Below are positions 49,676 to 60,216 of a DNA stretch of 64,000 nucleotides, one piece after another; position 1 is the stretch's first letter, and every line of letters begins with the position of its first letter. Below the pieces are notes generated by a model that saw only the letters and a program-made list of their open reading frames with translations, did not search any database and was not told the DNA's origin. The DNA comes from Hymenobacter perfusus (GTDB lineage: Bacteria > Bacteroidota > Bacteroidia > Cytophagales > Hymenobacteraceae): the NCBI RefSeq assembly GCF_003944765.1, contig NZ_RWIU01000011.1, positions 35,026-99,025 on the forward strand, read 5' to 3'. A program made the position numbers and the translations under genes.

Positions 49676-50233
49676 ATGAAGCTTTTTGGAATTTCCCTGG
49701 CCACGGCCGCCCTTTTCGCCCTCGCCCCCCTGGCCTCGCACGCCCAGCACGCCCCCGCCGGTGGCAAGCCGGAAGCGCACATGGCCCCCGGCGAAACCCA
49801 CGCCCACGTGGCGCCCCACGGCGGCGTGGTGCGCTCGGCCAGCCCCTACCACATGGAGCTGGTGCAGCAGGCCGGCGAGCTGCACATCTACCTGCTGGCG
49901 GCCAAAATGGCGCCCGTGCCCAATAAGTCGCTCTCAGGCAAGGTGATGGTGCAAACCACCGACAACAAAACCACCTCGGTGACGCTGGTGGCCGGCGGCG
50001 ACGACCACCTGGTGGCCAAGCTGCCGGCCGGGGCCAAGGTGCGCACGGCCATCGTCAGCCTGACGGCCGACGGCAAGGCCATCAACACCCGCTTCGACAA
50101 GCTCGACGCGGCCGCCCCGGGCAGCAAGGCCGTGGGCGCCGCCTACGAGTGCCCCATGAAGTGCGAAGGCAGCGCCAGCACCAAGCCGGGCAGCTGCCCG
50201 AAGTGCGGCATGGCCCTCGTGAAAAAGGCGTAG
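49676..50233 (+). CDS. Secreted protein with C-terminal heavy-metal-binding domain
   Basis: A 185-residue protein with signal peptide (MKLFGISLATAALFALAPLASHAQ), a His-rich front (HAPAGGKPEAHMAPGETHAH), a beta-rich middle and a C-terminal HMBD-like CPMKCEGSASTKPGSCPKCGMAL (about 155-178). This Cys/Met cluster resembles the binding domain fused to CusB proteins. The gene precedes the CusCBA-type cluster, 107 bases upstream. Confidence 0.78.
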   Translation: MKLFGISLATAALFALAPLASHAQHAPAGGKPEAHMAPGETHAHVAPHGGVVRSASPYHMELVQQAGELHIYLLAAKMAPVPNKSLSGKVMVQTTDNKTTSVTLVAGGDDHLVAKLPAGAKVRTAIVSLTADGKAINTRFDKLDAAAPGSKAVGAAYECPMKCEGSASTKPGSCPKCGMALVKKA

Positions 50234-50339
50234 GCGGAGCCTGTTTTTCGGACGCCGTGCGTCCGGACCATCTCCTCCGTCTCGGGTCGTCCGCCGCTGC
50301 AACGGTGGGCGGCCCCTAGCCGGACTCTAATCGGATAAC

Positions 50340-51584
50340 ATGAAGTACCTCAAAATGACATGTGCGGCGCAAGGGCTGCTGGTGCTGGCGCTGCTGCTCG
50401 GGCTGCTGCCGGAAGCCGCGCGGGCCCAAACCGCCATCAGCCTGGACAGCGCCGAAGCCCTGACCCTCCGCCGCCATCCCCGGCTGCGCCAGTCAGAGCG
50501 CGAAATTGAGGAGCAGCGCGCCCTCAAGCGGGGCTCCTTCGCGCCCGCCAACCCGGACTTTCTGTTCTCGGCCCCCACGGGCGAGCGGTGGGCGCCGGGC
50601 GTGGTGCAGACCATTGACCTGCCCAACGTGTACCGGCGCCAGCGCCAGGTGGCCGAGGCCGGCATCACCTTGGCCGAGCGCAACCGCGAGGTGAGCCGGG
50701 CCAGCGTGCTGCGCGACACCCGCCTGGCCTACCTGAGCCTGCAGTTTGCCGAAGCGCAAGTGCGCCAGCTCACTTATCAGGACAGCCTATTCCGCGCCCT
50801 GCGCGTGGCCACCGAGCGCCTGTTCGCGGCCGGCGAAGTCACCTCGCTGCAGCGCATCAGCACCGACGCCGAAGCCCGGCAGGTGAGCGTGCAGCTGCAG
50901 CAGGCCACCGCCGACCGGCAGGCCGCCCAGCGCCGCCTGGGCTTGCTGCTGGGCCAGCCCACGGCCGCCTTGACCACCAGCACCGACCTGCGCCGCAGCG
51001 GCCCCGAGCTGGTGCAGACGGGCGGAGCGCTGCTCAGCAGCCTGCCCGCCGAAGACAGCACGGCCCTGGTGCGCAGTCCCACGCTGGCCGCCGCCACCCA
51101 GAACGTGGCCCTGAGCCAGTCGGGCATCAGCCTGGTGCGGGCCCGGCGCACGCCGGCCATGACCGTGGGCTATCAGAATCAGGCTTTTGAAAACTCGGCC
51201 CTCAAGTACCGCTTCCAGTTCGGGGTGTCGGTGCCCATCTGGTTCTGGACCTACCGCTCGCAGCTGCAGGCGGCCACGGCCCGCAGCCAAGCTGCCGGCT
51301 ACCAGCTGCAAACCCAGCGCCTGGAGCTGAGCACGCTCTACCAGCAGTCGCTGGCCGACACGCGCAAGTTCTCGGCTTCGCTGGGCTACTACGAGCAGAC
51401 CGGCGTGCCGCAGTCAAGGGCCATCATCAGCCAATCCCAACGACTTTTCAAGGCCGGCGAAATCAGCTACCTCGTGCTGATTCAGAGCCTCAACCAGGCC
51501 TTTACCATTCAGAATACCTACCTGACCACCATTCGCGACTACCGTCAGGCCCTCATCGAACTTAACTACCTGCGGGGTGAATAA
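50340..51584 (+). CDS. TolC-family outer membrane efflux protein (CusC-type)
   Basis: A 414-residue outer membrane factor with signal peptide (MKYLKMTCAAQGLLVLALLLG and following) and the two-fold repeated helical hairpin pattern of TolC proteins. It would complete the tripartite pump with the adaptor and RND genes downstream. It is followed by a 210-residue membrane protein starting two bases after the stop. Confidence 0.88.
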   Translation: MKYLKMTCAAQGLLVLALLLGLLPEAARAQTAISLDSAEALTLRRHPRLRQSEREIEEQRALKRGSFAPANPDFLFSAPTGERWAPGVVQTIDLPNVYRRQRQVAEAGITLAERNREVSRASVLRDTRLAYLSLQFAEAQVRQLTYQDSLFRALRVATERLFAAGEVTSLQRISTDAEARQVSVQLQQATADRQAAQRRLGLLLGQPTAALTTSTDLRRSGPELVQTGGALLSSLPAEDSTALVRSPTLAAATQNVALSQSGISLVRARRTPAMTVGYQNQAFENSALKYRFQFGVSVPIWFWTYRSQLQAATARSQAAGYQLQTQRLELSTLYQQSLADTRKFSASLGYYEQTGVPQSRAIISQSQRLFKAGEISYLVLIQSLNQAFTIQNTYLTTIRDYRQALIELNYLRGE

Positions 51585-51585
51585 C

Positions 51586-52209
51586 ATGAAACAACTCCTG
51601 ATTTTGCTGCTGGGCCTGCTGCTGCTGAGCGGCGGGGCCTCCGCCCACGGGGGCGAAGACCACGGCGCGCCCAAGGCCTCGACCCCGGCCGGCGCCACGT
51701 CCTTTTCGGTGGCGGCGCTCTCGGAACAGTTCGAGGTGCTGCTGCGCTACGAGCCGCTGGAAGGGGGCAAGCCCGCCGACCTGCGCTTGTTTCTCTCGGA
51801 CTACGCCACCAACGCCCCCATCAAAGGCGCCAAGCTCACGTTCACCAACCCCGAGGATGCGAATCTGAAGTGGGCGGTGACGGAAAAAGGGCCGGGGGAG
51901 TACCTGGTGGAAGGCCAGTTCCCGGCCAACAAGGCCTACAGCTTCGCGGCCAACATCGTGGCCGGCGACAAGGCGGACCTGATGCTGCTCGAAGGCATCA
52001 AAGTGGGGGAGAAGCTGCCCGTGGCCGCCACAGCGCCGACGGCCGCGACCTCGCTTTTCTCTTCCTGGAAAACCATTCTGGCCCTGGTCGGGGCCTTCGT
52101 GCTCGGCATCGTCCTCACGGCCCTGCTCATGCGCCGGCGGCGCCCGGAGCCCGTGCTGCAAACCTCGGAGCAGGCACTGACCGCCAGCCGCCGCACCCCC
52201 ATTGCTTAA
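51586..52209 (+). CDS. Periplasmic protein with C-terminal membrane anchor in the efflux operon
   Basis: A 207-residue protein from the ATG 51586 (MKQLLILLLGLLLLSGGASA), a signal peptide followed by a beta-rich domain with HGGEDHG at its start, and a C-terminal membrane helix (about 157-180) with an RRRR stop-transfer. Topology suggests periplasmic exposure with the domain anchored in the inner membrane. It lies between the TolC and adaptor genes; similar proteins occur in other CzcCBA/CusCBA operons of this phylum. GTG 51577 is an alternative start. Confidence 0.7.
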   Translation: MKQLLILLLGLLLLSGGASAHGGEDHGAPKASTPAGATSFSVAALSEQFEVLLRYEPLEGGKPADLRLFLSDYATNAPIKGAKLTFTNPEDANLKWAVTEKGPGEYLVEGQFPANKAYSFAANIVAGDKADLMLLEGIKVGEKLPVAATAPTAATSLFSSWKTILALVGAFVLGIVLTALLMRRRRPEPVLQTSEQALTASRRTPIA

Positions 52210-52221
52210 CGCTCAACTGAC

Positions 52222-53361
52222 ATGAAAACCACTCATAAATTTCTGGCGGTCACGGCCGCGGCCGGCCTGGTCCTGACCGTGCTGCTGCCCCCGCCGGGTT
52301 TGGTACGGGCCCATCCAGGGCACGACGAAGGGGCCAAGGCCTCTACCGGCGCGGCTCCAACCGACGAGGTGCTGCTGCCCAAGGAAAGCCAGTTCCTGTT
52401 TCAGGTGCAGACCACTCTGGCGGCTTTTTCCACCACCTACAGCCGGGCCACGCTCTACGGCACGGTGTCGGCCGCAGCCGGCGGCGAGGGCCGAATTGTA
52501 GTACCGCAGGGGGGCCGCATCGTGAGTTTGGCGGCGAAGGTCGGCCAACCCGTGCGGGCGGGCCAGACGCTGGCCGTCATCGAGCAAACCCTGGACGCCA
52601 CCCAGCAAATCGGCCTTAGCACCGAGCGGGCCAACGCCCAGGCCGAATTGCGCGCGGCCCAGCAAGACTACGCCCGCCTGCAAAGCATCGCCGACATCGC
52701 CGCCCGCAAGGACGTGGTGGCCGCCGAGCTGCGCCTGCGCCAGGCACGGCAGAATGCCGGCATCCAGAACGGACAGGCCAGCCAGCGCCGCGTCAGCATC
52801 ACCTCGCCGGTGAGCGGGACGGTGGACGTGTTTAACCTAGCGGTTGGGCAGCAAGTAAGCCAGGGCGACGAGCTGTTTCGGGTCATTAACCCCGGCAAGC
52901 TGCGCGTGGAAGCGCAGGTGTTTGCCCAGGACTTGGCCAAGGTGACGCCCGGGGCCGTGTTCCGGGTGGAGGGCCTGCAGGGGCAGCCCGGCGTACCCGC
53001 CCGGCTCGTGGTGTTCAGCAACGTGGTCAACCCCGTGAACCAGGCCCGCCAGCTGGTGCTGGAGCTCGACGCGCAGGAGGGCAGCGCCTACCGCGCCGGC
53101 CAGGCCGTGAACGTGCAGGTCGTGGGACAGACCGGGGGCGGCAAGCCGCAGCTGACCGTGCCCACCTCGGCCATTACCGACTTGAATGGCAAGCCCGTGG
53201 TGTTTGTGCACACCGAGCCCGAGCACTTCAAGATTCGCTACGTGCAGCCCGGCGCCGCCAGCGGCGAGCAAACGGTGCTGGTGCAGGGCCAAGTCAACGA
53301 AAACGACCGGGTGGTTACGACGGGCACCTACCAGCTTAAATCCATTTACCTCAACCAGTAG
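52222..53361 (+). CDS. cusB: RND efflux periplasmic adaptor (CusB/CzcB-like)
   Basis: A 379-residue membrane-fusion protein with signal peptide, an early His/Asp-rich stretch (HPGHDEG), lipoyl/barrel-sandwich domain (about 80-115 and 195-215), a coiled-coil hairpin (about 120-185), and beta-barrel and membrane-proximal domains to the C-terminus. It links the RND pump to the TolC protein. The gene follows the preceding stop by 12 bases and starts the pump gene 3 bases later. Confidence 0.9.
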   Translation: MKTTHKFLAVTAAAGLVLTVLLPPPGLVRAHPGHDEGAKASTGAAPTDEVLLPKESQFLFQVQTTLAAFSTTYSRATLYGTVSAAAGGEGRIVVPQGGRIVSLAAKVGQPVRAGQTLAVIEQTLDATQQIGLSTERANAQAELRAAQQDYARLQSIADIAARKDVVAAELRLRQARQNAGIQNGQASQRRVSITSPVSGTVDVFNLAVGQQVSQGDELFRVINPGKLRVEAQVFAQDLAKVTPGAVFRVEGLQGQPGVPARLVVFSNVVNPVNQARQLVLELDAQEGSAYRAGQAVNVQVVGQTGGGKPQLTVPTSAITDLNGKPVVFVHTEPEHFKIRYVQPGAASGEQTVLVQGQVNENDRVVTTGTYQLKSIYLNQ

Positions 53362-53364
53362 AGG

Positions 53365-56586
<3,222 letters not shown>

Positions 56587-56596
56587 TCCCCGCTCT

Positions 56597-57184
56597 ATGG
56601 CCTCTACGCTCCTTTACATCCGGCACATGGTCTGCGTTAAGTGCATCCTGGTGGTGCGCGAACAGCTCGTGGAGCTCGGGCTGGTGCCGCTGCGCGTGGA
56701 GCTGGGGGAAGTGGAGCTGCGCGACGACGCCACGACCATCGACTGGGCCCGCTTGCGGGAGTGCCTGGAGGCGCAAGGATTTGAGATTCTGGACCAGCTT
56801 TCGCCGCAGCAGCGGCTGGTGGCCCAAATCAAAGAATTCATCGCCCACCTGCTGGTCAGCAACCCGGCGGCGCTGCGCAGCGGGCACTTCTCGCGGCAGC
56901 TCAGCCAGCAGCTGGGCCGCCGCTTTGCCTACCTGAGCGACGTTTTTTCCGCCACCGAAGGGCTGTGCCTGGAGCAGTACGTCATCCGGCAGCGCGTGGC
57001 AGCCGCCCGGCGCCTGCTGCGCGAAGGCACACTGCCCGTGGGGCGGGTGGCCCGGGAGCTGGGCTACAGCAACCTGGGGCACCTGTCGCGGCAGTTTCAG
57101 CGCGAGACGGGCACTTCGCCAAGCGAGTACCGCCGGGAGCAGCACCTGGCAATAACGGGGAGTCATGTGGACGGTGAGCAGTAG
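56597..57184 (+). CDS. HMA-AraC fusion transcriptional regulator (2)
   Basis: A 195-residue protein starting MASTLLYIRHMVC; ATG 56597 is chosen as it follows the pump stop by 10 bases and gives the correct domain layout. The HMA-like domain (about 5-70) has CVKC (13-16). The AraC domain (about 100-185) has LEQYVIRQRVAAARRLLREG and RVARELGYSNLGHLSRQFQRETGTSPSEY. It is paralogous to the regulator at 43229, with the same architecture. Probably senses metal and activates nearby genes such as those with direct-repeat sites at 57206, 57705 and 58443. Confidence 0.85.
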   Translation: MASTLLYIRHMVCVKCILVVREQLVELGLVPLRVELGEVELRDDATTIDWARLRECLEAQGFEILDQLSPQQRLVAQIKEFIAHLLVSNPAALRSGHFSRQLSQQLGRRFAYLSDVFSATEGLCLEQYVIRQRVAAARRLLREGTLPVGRVARELGYSNLGHLSRQFQRETGTSPSEYRREQHLAITGSHVDGEQ

Positions 57185-57205
57185 ATGGTGTTGACAGCCC
57201 AGTTG

Positions 57206-57237
57206 AATTATGCATGGAAGGGCTGGCAATCGTGCAC
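57206..57237 (+). promoter_or_regulatory. Direct-repeat site C before csp copy 2
   Basis: AATTATGCAT (57206-57215) and AATCGTGCAC (57228-57237) have starts 22 bases apart. The gene starts at 57300, with a weak -7-like TACTTTCC (57286-57293). Less well matched than sites D and E. Confidence 0.45.
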
Positions 57238-57299
57238 AACAAGGACCTCTTTTGTGAGTAAACCAGTGAAAACCATCATTCACCTTACTTTCCAGTCCC

Positions 57300-57638
57300 A
57301 TGCATAGCCAAAACCAAAGCCTCCTTGCCGCTCTCTACGCTTGCGTTAACTCCTGCGAACACTGCGCTACCGCTTGCCTGAGCGAGCAGGACGTCAAAAT
57401 GATGGCCCGCTGTATTCAGTTGGACCGTGACTGCGCCGACATCTGCGCCTTGACGGCCCGCTTCGTGGCCCGCGGCTCCGAGCACGCCGAGCACCTGCTG
57501 CGCGAGTGCGCTGAAATCTGCAAGGCCTGCGGCGACGAATGTGCCAAGCACACTCACATGCAGCACTGCCAGGAGTGCGCCGAAGCCTGCCGCCGCTGCG
57601 AGCAGGCCTGCCGTCAAGGCATGAGCGTAACCGCGTAA
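57300..57638 (+). CDS. Four-helix bundle copper-storage protein (Csp3-like), copy 2
   Basis: A 112-residue paralogue of the protein at 15316, with the same cysteine ladder (DCADICALTAR, HLLRECAEIC, CGDECAK, CxxCAEACRRCEQACRQ). No signal peptide, so cytosolic Cu(I) storage is expected. It lies downstream of the HMA-AraC regulator and is closed by a terminator, so it has its own transcription unit. Confidence 0.9.
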   Translation: MHSQNQSLLAALYACVNSCEHCATACLSEQDVKMMARCIQLDRDCADICALTARFVARGSEHAEHLLRECAEICKACGDECAKHTHMQHCQECAEACRRCEQACRQGMSVTA

Positions 57639-57657
57639 CGCGTGAACCGAACCAAAG

Positions 57658-57688
57658 AAGCCAGCCTGTCTCCTCGGGCTGGCTTTTT
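57658..57688 (+). terminator. Terminator after csp copy 2
   Basis: Arms AAGCCAGCC (57658-57666) and GGCTGGCTT (57677-57685) followed by TTT (57686-57688). Confidence 0.85.
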
Positions 57689-57704
57689 GGCTTTGGGGCC
57701 TTGA

Positions 57705-57764
57705 AATCCTGTAAGCCGGCGGCGCAATCGTATACCAACCCCCGCCGGCTGGCGCCTAGCTTTG
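57705..57764 (+). promoter_or_regulatory. Direct-repeat site D and -7 element
   Basis: Half-sites AATCCTGTAAGC (57705-57716) and AATCGTATACC (57726-57736), 21 bases apart, then TAGCTTTG (57757-57764), an exact TAnnTTTG, 31 bases after the second half-site. No -33 element. The membrane protein gene starts at 57800. Confidence 0.65.
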
Positions 57765-57799
57765 AACAACTCCTGACGCAATCACGAACCCCTCCCGTT

Positions 57800-58423
57800 A
57801 TGACCCTGGCGCCTCCTTTTCGCAAGCTCATGCTCACCGCCCACATCACCTTCTCGGTGGGGTGGCTGGGGGCGGTGGCCGTTTTTCTGGCCCTCGCCGT
57901 CACGGGCCTGACCAGCCACGACCCGCCGCTAGTGCGGGCCGCTTACCTGGCCATGGGGCTGAGCGGCTGGTTTGTGATTGTGCCCTCCAGCTTCGCGGCC
58001 CTGCTCACGGGCGTGGTGCAGGCGCTGGGCACGCCCTGGGGCTTGTTCAAGCACTATTGGGTGCTGGTGAAGCTGCTGCTGACCGTGGCGGCCACCGTGC
58101 TGCTGCTCGTGCACATGCAGCCCATCAGCTACCTCGCCGAAGTCGCCGCCAAAGCCGACTTGTCCTCGACGGAGCTGCGCGGCATGCGCCTGCGACTCAT
58201 TGCCGACGCCGTGGCGGCCCTGGTGGTGCTGCTGGCCGCAACTACTATCTCGGTCTACAAGCCCTGGGGCCGCATCGGCAACTGGCTGGAGCGGCGCAAT
58301 GCGCCCGCCCAGGGCGCGGCCACGCCTACTTCCTGGGGCCAGTACGTGCTGCTGGGCCTGCTCGGGCTGGTGGTGCTATTCATCCTCATGCACCTGCTCG
58401 GCGGCGGGATGGGCCACCATTAG
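57800..58423 (+). CDS. Hypothetical four-helix membrane protein (DUF2269-like)
   Basis: A 207-residue protein from ATG 57800 (MTLAPPFRKLMLTAHITFSVGWLG) with four or five hydrophobic segments. The HITFSVGWLGAV motif in helix 1 and the conserved small residues resemble the DUF2269 family, a group of unknown function. It has a clear control region upstream (site D), so it is likely part of the copper response. A longer upstream frame overlaps csp and is rejected. Confidence 0.65.
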   Translation: MTLAPPFRKLMLTAHITFSVGWLGAVAVFLALAVTGLTSHDPPLVRAAYLAMGLSGWFVIVPSSFAALLTGVVQALGTPWGLFKHYWVLVKLLLTVAATVLLLVHMQPISYLAEVAAKADLSSTELRGMRLRLIADAVAALVVLLAATTISVYKPWGRIGNWLERRNAPAQGAATPTSWGQYVLLGLLGLVVLFILMHLLGGGMGHH

Positions 58424-58442
58424 CCGCCCCGGGCGCCGTGCA

Positions 58443-58502
58443 AATCATGTAAGCCCCCGGCGCAATTCTGTACGCGCGGCTGCGCACCCAACTTTACTTT
58501 TG
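58443..58502 (+). promoter_or_regulatory. Direct-repeat site E and -7 element
   Basis: Half-sites AATCATGTAAGC (58443-58454) and AATTCTGTACGC (58464-58475), 21 bases apart, then TACTTTTG (58495-58502), an exact TAnnTTTG, again 31 bases after the second half-site. No -33 element. The HMA chaperone gene starts at 58554. Same geometry as site D. Confidence 0.7.
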
Positions 58503-58553
58503 AGCGTTATTTAGTTGAAACCGACCTGCTCGGTTGCCTAACCCGTTTCTCCC

Positions 58554-58763
58554 ATGAAAACCCTTCAGTTTAAGACCAATATCAATTGCGGCGGCTGCAT
58601 CAAGGCCGTTACGCCCACCCTCAACCAGGAAGCCGGCGCCGGCAACTGGCAGGTGGACACCGCCAACCCCGACAAGATTCTCACCGTCACCTCCGACCGG
58701 CTCACCCCGGAGCAGGTGGTAGAAGCTGTTAAAAACGCCGGCTTCGAGATTCAGGCCGCGTAA
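58554..58763 (+). CDS. HMA-domain metallochaperone
   Basis: A 69-residue small HMA protein with the motif CGGC (residues 12-15) in the usual position and a betaalphabetabetaalphabeta pattern. It would bind Cu(I) or Ag(I) in the cytosol and hand it to CopA or to Csp. Its own promoter (site E) and terminator make it a single-gene unit. Confidence 0.88.
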   Translation: MKTLQFKTNINCGGCIKAVTPTLNQEAGAGNWQVDTANPDKILTVTSDRLTPEQVVEAVKNAGFEIQAA

Positions 58764-58789
58764 GCGCCCTGCAGGCAAAAGTTGTCAAA

Positions 58790-58816
58790 AAACGCCCGGC
58801 TGGTCCGGGCGTTTTT
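58790..58816 (+). terminator. Terminator after the HMA chaperone gene
   Basis: Arms AACGCCCGG (58791-58799) and CCGGGCGTT (58805-58813), then TTT. Confidence 0.85.
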
Positions 58817-58858
58817 CGTTTTGGGTCCCGTCCGGACCCGTTAGGCGCCCATCATGGA

Positions 58859-58890
58859 AATTATGTAGCTGCGGCGCGTAATAGCAGCAA
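58859..58890 (+). promoter_or_regulatory. Partial direct-repeat site F
   Basis: AATTATGTAGC (58859-58869) and AATAGCAGC (58880-58888) have starts 21 bases apart, but no TAnnTTTG is at the expected position (around 58911). Upstream of the Met-rich DUF2231 gene. Weaker than sites D and E. Confidence 0.4.
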
Positions 58891-59051
58891 ACATTAGCCA
58901 GGGCCGATGGCGTACAGTAAAAGAAGCGGCTCGTCCCTACTAGTCTCTATTGCGTTACCTCTTAAGCTCGGCGGCTAGTAGGGCCATGGGGCGGGGCCAC
59001 CGACGACGCGGCGGCCCACGGAAGTACCCGGGACGCTTTTACCCTGCGCCT

Positions 59052-60209
59052 ATGTTTTCAGATTTTCCCAACCTGCACCCCTTGGTGGTGCATTTGCCCA
59101 TAGTCCTGCTCATGCTCAGCGCGGCCCTGCAGGCCCTGCTCGTGTACAAGGATTGGCCCCCGGTGAAATGGATTACCATGGGGGTGATGGCCGGCGGCTT
59201 TCTGGGCGCGCTGGCCGCCAGCACCGTGTTCCATGCCATGCCCCTGGGCCTGTCTCCCCGGGCGGCGGCCGTGTTTGAGGCCCACGAAAAGTTCGCCGGC
59301 TACACCCTGTGGCTATCCGGCATTACGCTGCTGCTGGCCGGGGTCGGCACGTTTTTCAAGATTCAGCGGCGGGCCTACGAAGTGCTGGTGCTGGTGGCGG
59401 CCGTGGCCACGGCCGGGGTGCTGTCGGTGGCCGGGCACCGCGGGGCGCAGCTCGTCTACGTGGAGGGCGTGGGGCCGCAGGGCCGCCTGCTCGATAAACA
59501 CCACGGCCACGGGGGCGGGGAGACCATGCCGGCCATGGAAATGGAAGGCGAGGCCCACGACGAGGCGGCCGAGGCCGATGACCACAACGGGGACCCCGCG
59601 CCCGCTTCGCCCAACCCGAACGCCGCCCCAGCCACTCCGAAGGCAACCGACATGCCCGGCATGGATATGAGCTCGCCCGCGGCCGGCAAAAAAGGCAGCC
59701 CCACTTCCTCGGGTGCGATGGATAACATGGACATGAACGGCGGCCAGCCAGCGGGCCAGCGTCGGCCGACTGCTCCGAAAGGGGCTATGCCGGGCATGTC
59801 CGGTATGAAGATGCCCGCCTCAAAAAGCACGCAGCCTATGCCGGCGGGCATGGATATGAGCGGCCCGGCCACCCAAAAGCCCATGCGTGACATGCCCGGC
59901 ATGGAGAGCATGCCGGGCATGAGGCCGCCGAAAGCAGGGACGAAAAAGCCGGCCAAAGCGCAATCCGGTATGGAAGGCATGGGCACCATGGCGGATATGC
60001 CGGGCATGAAGGCTTCCAGTACGAAGCAGCCCGGGCAAGCCACGCCAGCCATGGGCAACATGAAAGACATGCCCGGCATGGAAAAAAGCCAGCAGATGCC
60101 CGCCATGGGCACCATGCCCGGCATGAGCATGCCCGCCAACCCCATGGACAAATTCCGCTTCGAGGACAACAACCCCGCCCGGAACAAACCCCAAAAAGCT
60201 AAACAGTAG
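59052..60209 (+). CDS. DUF2231-like membrane protein with Met-rich copper-binding tail
   Basis: A 385-residue protein from ATG 59052 (MFSDFPNLHPLVVHLPIVLLM, matching the DUF2231 start); the longer frame from 58950 is rejected. Four hydrophobic segments occupy about 10-135, then a His-rich loop (KHHGHGGG), and the last 190 residues are a repeated Met motif, with more than ten MPGM or GMDM-type units (for example near 195-200, 280-300, 325-335). Methionine repeats of this kind bind Cu(I) or Ag(I) in the periplasm. Next gene starts 7 bases later. Confidence 0.78.
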   Translation: MFSDFPNLHPLVVHLPIVLLMLSAALQALLVYKDWPPVKWITMGVMAGGFLGALAASTVFHAMPLGLSPRAAAVFEAHEKFAGYTLWLSGITLLLAGVGTFFKIQRRAYEVLVLVAAVATAGVLSVAGHRGAQLVYVEGVGPQGRLLDKHHGHGGGETMPAMEMEGEAHDEAAEADDHNGDPAPASPNPNAAPATPKATDMPGMDMSSPAAGKKGSPTSSGAMDNMDMNGGQPAGQRRPTAPKGAMPGMSGMKMPASKSTQPMPAGMDMSGPATQKPMRDMPGMESMPGMRPPKAGTKKPAKAQSGMEGMGTMADMPGMKASSTKQPGQATPAMGNMKDMPGMEKSQQMPAMGTMPGMSMPANPMDKFRFEDNNPARNKPQKAKQ

Positions 60210-60216
60210 CGACCTG

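Noticed and set aside
58859..58911. Full regulator site plus promoter before the DUF2231 gene
   Set aside because: Only the first half-site matches well and no TAnnTTTG lies at the expected distance, so kept as partial.
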